Of a stretch of DNA of 64,000 bases, positions 23,083 through 33,359 are shown one piece after another (position 1 is the first letter of the stretch; each line of letters begins with the position of its first letter). Location of the stretch: NCBI GenBank assembly GCA_027475525.1, contig JAMWFC010000010.1, positions 1-64,000 on the forward strand, read 5' to 3'. The DNA is from Macrolepiota albuminosa (lineage: Eukaryota; Basidiomycota; Agaricomycetes; Agaricales; Agaricaceae). The notes under the pieces are model-generated. The model was given only the letters and a program-made list of their open reading frames with translations, was not told where the DNA came from and ran no database searches. A program made the position numbers and the translations under genes.

Positions 23083-26000
23083 CTACTAGAATAAGATGAA
23101 TAAAATTAGTCCTGTCACTGATATACAAAAACTTGCCACTTACTTTGTTTAACTCTTCAAGTAGATGATCCACCAAATCATCATCTAACTTTGGAGGAAA
23201 TGGAAAAGAAAAATTACTTGTGCTTTTGTCTAGTACTTGTGCTGAAAGTGCATCCTTTTCAGCCCAGGCTGAGATTTCAGGAATTCTATCTGTCCAGCGT
23301 GAAACTTTACATAGTAAATGTTCTAAGAAAATTGGACCATAACCAATACACTGCTTTGCTTCTAGTGAAAGATGCCTGGAAAAGTGACTATCTAGACAAC
23401 ATAGTGCAAAGTGAACAGCTTTGCGACTTTCAAGGTTAAAGCCCAACAAACTTATTCCAGAGAAAGCACCAAGCTGAGGATGATTCCAAATCCAATCAAC
23501 CATCTCTTCAAGTGTAGGCTTTGCAATTACTTTTTCAATTGCCAATGCATTTACAGTCTGCATTACAGTCAACCCACTCATAAATCCAGTTACTTTGAGA
23601 TCTTGAATGAAACGCAACGTATCACTCCATGATTTTCGTGGACTAGAATAAGTATCTGGGTCTTGATCTAGCATTTCACCCAAATATTTTTTCCAGCTAG
23701 TTTGAATCTCATAGGCCCAATAAGGTGACAATTTGATGTGTAAAGAAGAATGTGATAAATTTTCCTCTGATAATAAAGCCCTTCTGCTTGAAGAAATAGT
23801 TGGAAACAATTTTAGTAAATTGTTTGCTGTTCCATAGATAATGCTATTTGATAGCTGAAGAAGTCCGGGAATAGATTTATTAGGCCTTTCATCAGATATC
23901 ACTGTAGGAGATCCATGATGCTCAAGTATTACTTGATTGTGCTCAAGTGCAGATTGAAAAATACCAATGCAATCAGACAGTGTAGTGCAATAAAAAGAGC
24001 CTGTAAAATCCAGAAAATTAGAGGTCTTATTGCCTTGTCCTGTTCCACTCCAGACCATTAAGTTTGACAGTCCATAAATAGAGGTAAGTACATGTCCTGG
24101 CAAATGTCTTTTCAAAAGTTGCGCTCCTTGATTGAATTCACGAATAGGATCAAATTGATCAGTATCAGATGAGGAATATTCCTTTCCTGTTCCAGGATTC
24201 AAGCCATCCAAAAGATAGCGAAGAGGTTGGTGTACCCATTGAAGATTTTGGCGGCGATTTAAAGCTTCACGAAGAATAATACCAGGAACAGCAACAGATA
24301 TTGGCATATTTGGTGATTTCAATATAGTATTTCGTGATAGAGGAATATGTTCTTTATATGTAGTTCGTCTGGATGTAAAAGACTGTTTTGACTTAGCTTT
24401 TGTTGGCTGCACATCCTGGGTTGTATCTACAATTTTTGGAAGTCTGCTTCCTATCTTGAATTCATACATGCGAAGATCAATAAAATCAGCGATAGAATCG
24501 GTAATAATTGGTATTTCATCAGAACAGTTGCGAAAAGCATCACGAAGAGGTTCAAAATATTTATCTGGCTGAGTATGGATACGATGTACTAATGTAGCAT
24601 CATTGGTAGCATCATCAAGAAATAGTGTTTTAGGCCTCTCTAAAATTACTGAGATACCTTTTGAAGCACAAATACTCTCAGTGCCCACATCTTCAATCAA
24701 AGCTTGTAGTATAATGCCTCGGAGCTGACAACTACGAATAAGAGCTAGCTGTTCTTTTTTTGATAGTCGTCCTGTACGATTTGCTGTAGTACTGAGATAT
24801 GGCATTACTAGCTGCTCAATTAATAGATTGGACAAATATTCATTTAAAGCTCTGTAGAGATCTTGAGGACCAGGTTTGATAACTTTATCCCAAGTAAGCA
24901 AAATATCTCCTGGAACTTTGCTAGCTTGCAATGATGAAGTATTTGGCCTGACACCAAATAAATTCCAAGGAATTGAAGTATGTGATTTTTCTTGCTGTGC
25001 AGACTTTTTTTTACTTCGATAATTTTTCCGATAATCAACAAGAAACTCATAAACTGTAATGACCAGGTCTCCATAGGAAGAATAATGCTTTTTAAGATAA
25101 GCAGGTCCTTTTGATTCATGGATTTCCAGCAGTATATTAAGCATTTTTGGCAATGAAGATGAAATAAAGTCATTGATAATAAGTATGTTCCGACATTCTT
25201 GCCATTGAATTGATGCTTGTAAAATTTTAGTAACAAGGTTGTTTTGCTGTATAATTCTAAAGCTTTGTACTGCTTTAGTAACACGAAGGATAAGTTTTTC
25301 CATTGTTTGGAATTGAGAGGAAATATCATCATTATTATCAACATTAGCAATATCAGTATCATCCAAAGGACTAGCTTGTAGAAATCCAGTACATGATCGC
25401 TGATCCTTGGCAAGACTATGAAAAACTTGAGGCCAATGATGAATATTTTTATCAAGCTTATAAAAAGCAGCTTGTTTTTCAAAATGTTGAAATGAGTAAT
25501 TTAAATCATCATATTCATTTTGAAAAAATTGAGGATCAAGCCATGATAAAGCTTTCTTGATTCTATCTGGTAAAGATTTTGTTGAACGATGAGCTCGTTT
25601 TTTCAAAATTTGATTGTTGGCAATATATTCATCAAGTAGTTCTGATGCACCCTCACTATAAATATATAAATAACATGTACATTTATTATATTTGTCAAGT
25701 AAACATACCGAAGATCACTTTCTTTTATGCGTTGATTATAACGTGAGCTGTATCCTACAAACTTGATGTTAAGCCAAAGAACATTATGAATAATGGTCTG
25801 ATTGCAATAAGATATTAGTTTTTTAAACTAATTATTAATTTCCAATGCTGTAAAGCTTACATGATTAACAATAGCTTCAACTTCATACGTTCCGTATTCT
25901 TGGTTTCCAATTAAAATAGGCTAAAAATTTCAAGATAAGTTTGGTTATTTAAAAGACCAACTTTAATAATACTAACATCTCCAATTAGACCTTTGTTATA

Positions 26001-28583
26001 TGATTGAGTTTTTTCTTGACGAGTTCTTTTTTGCCGTTTTTTAAATAAAGCAGGAGATTCTTGCATTGTTTCAGAATCTTCAGATTCAATAGAAGAGCTA
26101 TCAGATGTATCATAACTGATTGAAGGTGATTTAGGCTGTTTTCGCTTTAATAAAGTTACAGGATTGGTTTTCAATAGCAACTGTTCTTCTTCTTGTTCTT
26201 TTGATGATTGAACTAATTTCAGCTTGTCTTGCATCTGCTTATATGTTGTCCGTTTCAAATTAAGATCTGTAGCAAAAGCTAATTGCAACAAGTAGGCATA
26301 ATAGCCACGATAAAGTAAAATTTTTTCTTGATCTGCCTTCTTCAAAACATCTAGCTTTGGAATTTTTAATGGAACATTGTCTCCATTATCATCTTTCACT
26401 GACATTTTTGCTAGAAGAGTAGATGCAGTTTCATCCAAAGAAATATTTAAAGATGAAAGAGTTTCAAAGAAAGCATATGTAGCTTCTGCAGCCATTCTTG
26501 ATTTTCCTTCTTGTAATGAACCCAGAACATGTGGAGTTCCAGCAAATGTTAGAGATGTTGGATCTGAACGTAAAAGTGATCCACGATTACCAAATAAGCT
26601 AGCTTTTGTAAGAGCCATTCCAGAAGTACGTGAAACAGCTGCAGCTGGAAAATATACTGGAATGCCAATGCGATTTACTGATGCAGCTTTTTGCCAATAC
26701 TCATTGAACTGCTGCAATTCTGAATTGTTACGAAGTGTTTCATGAATAGAAACTTGTCTACCACCATGAAGATCTCGAGCATTAAAAAAAAGGAAAAGAA
26801 TAGAACAATTTGGTTCTCTGACAAAAAGCCCATAACGTGCAAGAACAAAACTGCCCTCATGGGCACCTATATTATGTTTAAATTTATGCTATTATTATTG
26901 AAAATAGTACTTTGCTTACCAGGTGGTATATTTATCAAAAGTATAAACATAGTTAAATAAGCCGTTGCATCTCTATCTGTATGCAAAGTACCTTGCACTT
27001 TGCCGATTTCTTTAACAAGATCACCACCATTAAAGCCAGATGAGACATTAAGTTGAACACCAATTCCTCCTTGCTTTAAGCCAGCAAATGAAAAACAGTT
27101 GTTGTCTTCCAAATGGAATTGAGTAATCTCCCACTCAAACTTGGACATAGAAAGAGGAGCAAGAATGCAATATATTTCACTGAGAAGATGCAAAAAATGT
27201 TGAATTCTATTTTTTGCAGAATCATATGTGATTTGGAGAGCCGGCACAAGAATTCCCATTCCATGCCCTTCTTCGAGCGTAGATGCAAGGCTGTAAGAGC
27301 CATCAAATTGATACATTTGTTTTTCAGGTTGATGTTTAGAGCGCATATTTCTGCGCAAAAACGGAAGAGCAAAAATAGGCTCCAGTCCATCATCAGAATC
27401 AGGAGTTGAAGGACGCTGTCCAAAGACAGATAGATGCAACTCATTGGAAAGCTCAAGAAGCTTTGAATAACACTCTGGATACATAATTTCAACAGAGTTG
27501 AGAGTATGAAGACAAGCATGAGTATGCAACCCTTTAATATTGCCTTGGATGTTTAAAACATATGGTATTCCGGGTGTCATAGTCACCATTCCCTTTGGAT
27601 GACCATCCATATAAACTTTTTTTTCAATATCCCAGATAGCATCAACATAGTTTGGAAATATCAGTCTAGACTGATACTCAATGTCTTGAGTTTTTTTAGA
27701 AAAATCAGCTAATATAGTAGTTACAAAAGCTGCCTGAGCTGAGAATCTGGAATCAATCTGAAGTTGCCAAGTGGGAGATTTAGGATATGTAAACAAATGT
27801 GATAATGGCTCATCATTGAGCAGTGGAACAGCTTCATCACCAGGAGAAAGACCAAGAATTTGGTACGGTGTTACATCAATTTGAGGATAAAGAAAAGCAG
27901 AATCTTCAGGATGTGGTATAATGGGCTTTACACTATCAGGATAATGCCCATATGATATTGCTATATAAAATTAATCTCAGTAAAATTAAAATAGCAAGTA
28001 AATATTATATACCAGAAGAGGCAGAGTCAATTTGTTGTTCTATACAATATCAACCATCAATAGCAGCAAAAAATAAGTAAATATTACACACCATAAGCAT
28101 TTGAGTCAAGTATTTGTCCTATATAAAGTCAACACTCAATTGTAGTTAAAAAAACTGAAATGTTGCGCACCAGAAGTTGGTAAACTCATAATTCCTTGTT
28201 CTACACAGTATCAACCATCAATAGCAGCAAAGAATAAGTAGATATTACACACCATAAGCATTTGAGTCAAGTATTTGTCCTATATAAAGTCAACACTCAA
28301 TTGTAATAAAAAAAAACTGAAATGTTGCGCACCGGAAATTGGTAAACTCATAATTTTCTGTTCTACACAGTATCAACCATCAATAGCAGCAAAGAATAAG
28401 TAGATATTACATACTAGAAGACTTGGTGTTGGAACCTGATTGTCCTATATTAAATTGATCTTGAATGGCAGGAGATAATAAAAAAGTAGAGAAATATTAC
28501 CGAGAGCTTGTTTGTTGCTGCCTAGAAAATAAACATGAACAGAAGAATACTCTAGTATATAGAATCTAAAACATACTTTGCAT
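23083..28583 (-). CDS. TET/JBP-like 2OG-Fe(II) dioxygenase fused to a chromodomain
   Basis: Fourteen exons join in consistent phase to a predicted 1597-residue protein: 28577-28583, 28501-28521, 28415-28444, 28333-28362, 28253-28279, 28171-28200, 28092-28118, 28013-28039, 26920-27960, 25977-26866, 25861-25920, 25709-25797, 23144-25655 and the stop at 23083-23085. Residues 1-66 come from microexons. Around residue 391 is LHTDRDAT, an HxD iron site, and about 55 residues later NARDLHGGR supplies the distal His and an Arg, the TET/JBP-like arrangement. An acidic, Ser-rich, basic linker follows. EYGTYEVEAIVNH, then WLNIKFVGYSSRYNQ and GASELLDEYI form a chromodomain (about residues 710-765). The last 800 residues are unrecognised. 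Fungal TET/JBP enzymes oxidise 5-methylcytosine; a chromodomain would read methylated histone. The final intron (23086-23143) is a choice: unspliced, the frame ends at 23015. Function is inferred from motifs. Confidence 0.75.
25709..25920 (-). other. Chromodomain exons of the dioxygenase gene
   Basis: Two small exons plus the start of the next encode the domain. The N-terminal strand motif is YEVEAIVNH (compare YEVExIL in known chromodomains). LWLNIKFVGY stands where the family has YLVKWKGY, and ASELLDEYI is the C-terminal helix. Aromatic-cage positions appear partly changed (KFVGY for KWKGY), so ligand binding may differ. Confidence 0.65.
28013..28521 (-). repeat. Tandemly duplicated microexon cassette in the dioxygenase gene
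   Basis: Exons of 30, 27, 30 and 27 nt (28333-28362, 28253-28279, 28171-28200, 28092-28118) are two copies of a cassette about 161 bp long, introns included. They encode KIMSLPIS-GQILDSNAY and GIMSLPTS-GQILDSNAY. The neighbouring 27-nt exon at 28013 also shares the flanking introns. All are phase 1 and multiples of three, so copy number can change without breaking the frame. Confidence 0.85.
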
Positions 28584-29155
28584 GGTATGGTCTGTGGAGA
28601 TAGTTGCTGGATGTGCTGGTGAAAGTGGAAGAAAGAAGAGAGTGAACAAACATTGGCGATGGAACTTGATGTGTTTGAACTACTTTGTTTGAGATCAACC
28701 CTGAACCCTGAAAATCATGTGGTTTTTAATCACTTGACTGATATATCTATGTTGAGAAACACAACCATCAACTGTATGTACCAAGCAACAATTATTTGTT
28801 GAGACAAAACCTCATATTTGTAATAGCAATAAAACTAGCTCTTCTCCACAGCTTGAAGGGAACAATTTTTGTATATTTTTTAAGTCTATCTTAGTCTATC
28901 ATATTGATTAAACAGATACATTAAGTGTCCACTCTCTAGCTTAACCGCATCGTCCCTATTAGAGAACATCTCATCAAGCGTCTCTGGCACGCAACTCCCA
29001 TAGTTTCCTCCTTCACATCTTCCACTATATCTCATCCTCACTCTCCCAGCCTCTCTCCCTCCTAGGCTAACTCTGTCTAACACCATGGACTCAACAGCGC
29101 CAAATCCAGCATCAAGGTCCTGTTGAATTCGACAACTCTTGCTCTACAAGCCTTG
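28584..29155. other. Upstream region of the dioxygenase gene
   Basis: AT-rich at first, then of average composition. No gene recognised. It presumably contains the dioxygenase promoter. Confidence 0.35.
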
Positions 29156-29159
29156 TTAA

Positions 29160-29415
29160 CTACACCAACTTGAGCCATTCAAGCTCTTCCTTTACCCTCC
29201 GATAATACTTTGCCCACTCCCCCTGTATCCCTTCAATCTCCCTCTCGTAGATTCGGTTCCAGAGCAGGAGCTGTTCGCAAAATGTGGTGAAGGCTGTGGA
29301 ACGAGAGGCACACGACTTGGCGTCGGAAGCGGCGTGGAGGGCTTTAAGCTCCCTTTCCTGCTTCCATATCTTGTTGGTCAGGAGGAGCCATTCGCAGAAA
29401 GCAGTAAATTCATAC
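29160..29415 (-). pseudogene. Helical coding fragment with internal repeat
   Basis: The minus strand is open and reads FTAFCEWLLLTNKIWKQERE and then FTTFCEQLLLWNRIYEREIE, two copies of a FTxFCExLLLxNxI(W/Y) motif, ending with EWAKYYRRVKEELEWLKLV. It is protein-like and probably coiled, but neither start nor family is clear. Confidence 0.35.
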
Positions 29416-29499
29416 GATGGCTGAGGTCAGCGAATCCTTGAGTGTTTAGGGTCAAGCACGGCGAGGCGTCGGTCGCGACGTTTTCATTTGAGCGTTGGG

Positions 29500-30985
29500 T
29501 ATCGGAAACAGCATGATCTGCTCAAAGCCACCTACTTCTCGAGCGCCTGAAAATCTTCTAGGATGCTGCGGGATTTGTCAACAAAACATGCCAAAGGTCG
29601 GCGTGAACAATCAACCACAGCCGACGAACTCCCACGTACCAAATTCTGTAACGTCGCGTCGACCATGCTACCACCGTTTGCTTGGCCTGGGTGCGCGCTG
29701 GTTGGGGAGATGCCGAACAACGTCGGTCCGAATACAATCGCGAGGTTCTGCATCGACATGGAGTTCACTGCGGCGTGTTGGTTTATCCTAACACGATAGG
29801 ATATTATGAATAATAATCAGATACGCAGAAGACGAAGACAAGATACTGGTGCAAGTGCCCGAGGAAATACTTGAACGTTGCGTAATTTGGGTCCGGAAGC
29901 TCGTTTACCTGTTCGTGCAACCGGATGTGGCGGAGCCGATCGTTTTCAATTCCTTCAATGAAATAAGCACAATTAACTCAAAAGAGGATAAACATCTCTA
30001 CACACTCGCTGCTTCGATGAACCTTTGGTGTAGATCGAATGTCAACAAAGGATCCGGGAGGTCTTGCAGCCATTCTTTGATTACGCTCGCGACGGTATTT
30101 ATATCTCCCGACCATTCTGGCGCATTGAGGTCCACAGAATCAAGGTCTGCGTACACATACAATGCGTTAATCATGATTATTACCATGTGTGAACAATAAA
30201 AGAAAGTACGGAGGTACCCACCCTGATCCAGCTTCTGTCTTTGTTACCTTACTTGTCATCCCACTTATCCGATAAATCCCCTGTGTCTGCATTCCATATT
30301 TCTCGATAGCTTGACAACATTTTTTCAAGATAGGAGGCAGCTCCACTTTGTCCCTCCCCATCTGCTCAGTGAGATCGACGCCGAACGTCGGCCGAGCTGG
30401 CGCATGTACACCATGTCCACCCACATCAACATTTGTGCCGTTGATAGGCTGTTTATCGATTTCGTGCCTTGGTATTGGAGGAAGCTGTATTTGTGAGATA
30501 CCCTGAGGTTGGGTTTCCGGCAGCAACAAGGTCGAAACTTACAAAGCCTTCCTCAATAGGACCTTCGCGTCGTGGACCACGCGAGACACCCCCACGAGCA
30601 TACGCGTAATTCTGCATGTAAGTACGGAAATCACCACGGTTGTCGATAGATTCGATAGAAGCCTTAAGACCAAGTCCTATACAATGTAGAGTTAGAATCG
30701 AAGTCAATAAAAAGAAAAGGAACAAAACCTTCTTCTCGTGGTGGGACCAGTATTGACCCATCACTGAGGACTATACTCTCAAATAGGAATGCGTATCGTG
30801 TCAAATGATACTGGGTCCCTAAATCTATCAAAAACGAACGCGAAGTATTCGAGGCAACTGGAAGTTAAAGTATTCTTGCCTCATTGTCTGTGTATCAATC
30901 ATCGCCTTCCTGTATACGTCCGATGCAGCTGACATCTTCGACCGTATGTCATCATCCTGTCGTTGTATCTGTAGAAATAGTATTC
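29500..30985 (-). pseudogene. F-BAR/RhoGAP protein (Rgd1-like), truncated
   Basis: Rgd1-type proteins bind curved membrane through an F-BAR domain and switch off Rho GTPases. Exons on the minus strand carry the end of the F-BAR domain (TMRQEYFNFQLPRIL, then GTQYHLTRYAFLFESIVL), the connector FRTYMQNYAYARGG and PRREGPIEEGF, then the RhoGAP domain: FGVDLTEQMGRD, ELPPILKKCCQAIEKYG, GIYRISGMTSK with the arginine finger, DLDSVDLNAPEWSGDI, WLQDLPDPLLTFDLHQRF and SMQNLAIVFGPTLFG. The first two thirds of the F-BAR domain are missing. A frameshift lies before the intron at about 30230 (needed frame KLDQ, actual TEAGSG). Most splice sites survive, so decay is recent. Confidence 0.8.
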
Positions 30986-31046
30986 AAGATCGTAATGATG
31001 AAACAAAATGGACCACGAACATTTCCCGGATTCTTGCCCTTCAATA

Positions 31047-31200
31047 GGAGCCCACCTTTGGCTACAGCTCGACGATTCCAAGAAGGTAATTGCCTCTGGC
31101 TTTCGTGCATGTTGTCTGAGTAAGGAGCCCACCTTTGGCTACAGCTCGACGATTCCAAGAAGGTAATTGCCTCTGGCTTTCGTGCATGTTGTCTGAGTAA
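31047..31200. repeat. 77-bp tandem duplication
   Basis: GGAGCCCACCTTTGGCTACA and the following 57 bases occur at 31047-31123 and again at 31124-31200 with essentially no difference. No gene function is apparent. Confidence 0.9.
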
Positions 31201-31524
31201 GCTGATCGTCGCATCTACCACAAAGAAAACCATAGAAGCTGTGATTAATGTAGCCAGGTATGGAATCGATGTTATTGAGAAAGAATGATCATCGGTTTCC
31301 TGAGGTGTATCAAAAGAAAATGAAATAATAATAAAAATAAAAAAACTTACGTTGTCCCACGCATGATGACGTGGCACCTTGTCGTCATTGGCAAAGTCAA
31401 CCGGAGAGCTCGTGAGGGCATGGGAACAACGCAAAGTGTGGCTAGAGACGCGGTGGCACAACATAGCTAGAGCAAGTGTCAGTTAGAATAAATGAATAAA
31501 AAAAAAACTTACTGTGCATTAAAT

Positions 31525-31555
31525 GTCCCCAGAAGGAGTCGAACCTTCTGGGGAC
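31525..31555 (-). other. Perfect tRNA acceptor/T-arm-like minihelix
   Basis: On the minus strand, GTCCCCA pairs with TGGGGAC (7 bp) and GAAGG with CCTTC (5 bp) around a TTCGACT loop. That is 12 consecutive perfect pairs and a 7-nt loop, 31 nt in all, exactly the stacked acceptor stem plus T arm of a tRNA. The loop follows the T-loop rule TTCRANN, and GGTTCGACTCC is a B box. The next bases on the minus strand are ATTT, as at 8430. It lies between a dioxygenase fragment and small exon-like sequence. Confidence 0.75.
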
Positions 31556-31589
31556 TGTGGTGTTCGTTGTACATCGTGGCTAGAAGAGT

Positions 31590-32690
31590 AGGTCTTTGAT
31601 TGAAGTTACTGAGAATGACTTGCATGCCTTTTCCAACTTGACCAAGCGTATGGGAGACTGGTACCCGAGCCTGCATTGTACTGTATATGAGGATCCAGCC
31701 GCCAACCAGAACCATCAACGACAAGACCCAGGATGGCACCAACGTAATCTGTACAGAGTATTCATTTCTCCTGATTGAGAAACAATTCGAGTTCAGGACG
31801 TACCGCCCAGAATAACATTCATGAAAAAGTCGCAGTTTATCAAGCGAGTTCTTTGGAAGATCTCGTCATCCTGGATCCGAAGGTCTTCGTCCGAACTAGG
31901 TGGCCAAGCATAAGTGCCATTTTCGTTGATGTTCAACAATTTTTCCGCGATGAACTGGGATACATCCGCATTAACAAGCAGATCATAATACGTGGACAAT
32001 CATAACGTACGTTATGATTACGATTAAACAGCACAAGAAGTGCGCAGGTGGCAGGGGGCATGAGAAGCAGCCGACCATCTGAAAAGACATCGTCCCAAAG
32101 CTTGCCAGTCCCATCCTTCCTCCGCACTTGATCAATATCGCTATCTGAGCTACCATAAAGGATACTGAGGTCCAGATAGCTGCTGGCGTTATTTTGGGTG
32201 TGGTTATGATGATCTGTGTCGAAGATGCAATGGATGATCAAATCAGCAAACGCGAAGAACAGGCTCGAGAGTCCACCAGGGTGAGGAACATATTCTCTCC
32301 TCCGAAGAATCTGGTCAAACACAAGATTTGAATCAGGAAGTTCGTGATTCGGCAAAATATGGATTGGTGGGACTGAACGAGCATATGGAGTCCTGGCTTT
32401 GCCGAGCGATGGTGCTAAGGGGTTGTAGTTGGAGCCGTCGGCAGAGCGATATGAATATGCCACAGGAAGACCATCTCTGGTTGCTGGAGCTGTGGTGATG
32501 GACAATCTGGAGGCATTAAATTCGGCCGCGTATCCATTGGGCGGATGAGGAAGATCGTTGTAGACTATGTATGTACATACAATGTTTAGCTTCCGTCTCG
32601 GCAAACAGTCAATCGGATCACTCACGGAGAGAGATGACGACCTTTGCAGATAATGAAGAGTTTGACGGTAGTCGAGACATAAAGACGAAA
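31590..32690 (-). pseudogene. Ppo-type fatty-acid dioxygenase (linoleate diol synthase) fragment
   Basis: Ppo enzymes make oxylipin signals from linoleate. Their N-terminal half is a heme peroxidase-like dioxygenase and their C-terminal half a P450-like isomerase. The minus strand encodes VYNDLPHPPNGY, AYSYRSADGSNYNPL, GKARTPYARSVPPIH, LVFDQILRRREYVPHPGG, SSYLDLSILYG (calcium/heme region), DGTGKLWDDVFSDGRLLL and LLVLFNRNHN. The next exon gives IAEKLLNINENGTYAWPP and IFQRTRLINCDFFMNVILG, and a third YVGAILGLVVDGSGWRLDP. It stops before the catalytic-Tyr region (EFxxLYRWH in the family), and the whole P450 half is absent. Introns are intact. Confidence 0.8.
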
Positions 32691-32699
32691 ACACCCTCC

Positions 32700-33340
32700 A
32701 GCTAGCGTAGTAGTTCGTTCCTTGAGTAAAGGATCCGGAGTGAATAACGCGAAATCTCACCAGAAGCCGTCGATCGTCAAGGCCAACACCCTAAGCCGAG
32801 GAAATGAGTGTTTCTGTTCGCGTGAGAAGTTCCCCATGCTGTCAAAATCGTTGTGTGCGGAGCCGCGTGATGACGTGGCAGCGTGGGAGGGTCGTTCTGA
32901 TTGTTCTGGGCTGAGGCAGCAGAATGTCATTGAAAAACGTGTGGGGCAAATATGGGGGGCAGGTACCTGATATAAGGCATCGTAACAGCTGCAAAGGTTT
33001 GATCAATGTAAAGAAGGCTTAAAAATGATCATCACTCACCAGGCAAGTCATCTACGCATTCTGTCCTGCCCTCACCCTTTAATTCCGGATTGTCGAAATC
33101 CGTCGCCATCATCTCTTCTGGCTCGCCTATTGCCGCAAGCTCCGAGAGTAACATATCCAGGAGCTGTTTTGCCAGCATCACCCGGCCCGAAGCTAAAAGC
33201 AGAGTTAGTGGTATATCATCTCAACGTCAGCTAGTTAGACATACCAAGGAAGTAGCGCAGTATGACATTAGATGTGGAATATGTAGTTTCGTTGAACATC
33301 GTCCACTCAATTGAACTGTTAGAAAAGCTGCCAGGATCCA
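32700..33340 (-). pseudogene. Exon fragments, possibly of a Nup84/Nup107-like protein
   Basis: Two exons on the minus strand join across a GT-AG intron: MFNETTYSTSNVILRYFL (about 33239-33300) and RVMLAKQLLDMLLSELAAIG-EPEE (about 33100-33190), continuing to a GTGAGT donor near 33045. The helical pattern and EPEE are reminiscent of the nuclear-pore protein Nup84/Nup107, but this is a weak resemblance. Phase does not match the upstream ThrE exon, so it is a separate fragment. Confidence 0.3.
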
Positions 33341-33359
33341 GTCATAAAGAAGGGGAACA

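Noticed and set aside
24844..25482. 212-codon frame inside the dioxygenase gene
   Set aside because: It is a hydrophobic frame-shadow of the long exon 23144-25655, produced by AT-rich codons.
23015..28583. KDZ transposase partner of the TET/JBP gene
   Set aside because: No CxC zinc motif or DDE-type core was seen in the dioxygenase protein or the neighbouring genes.
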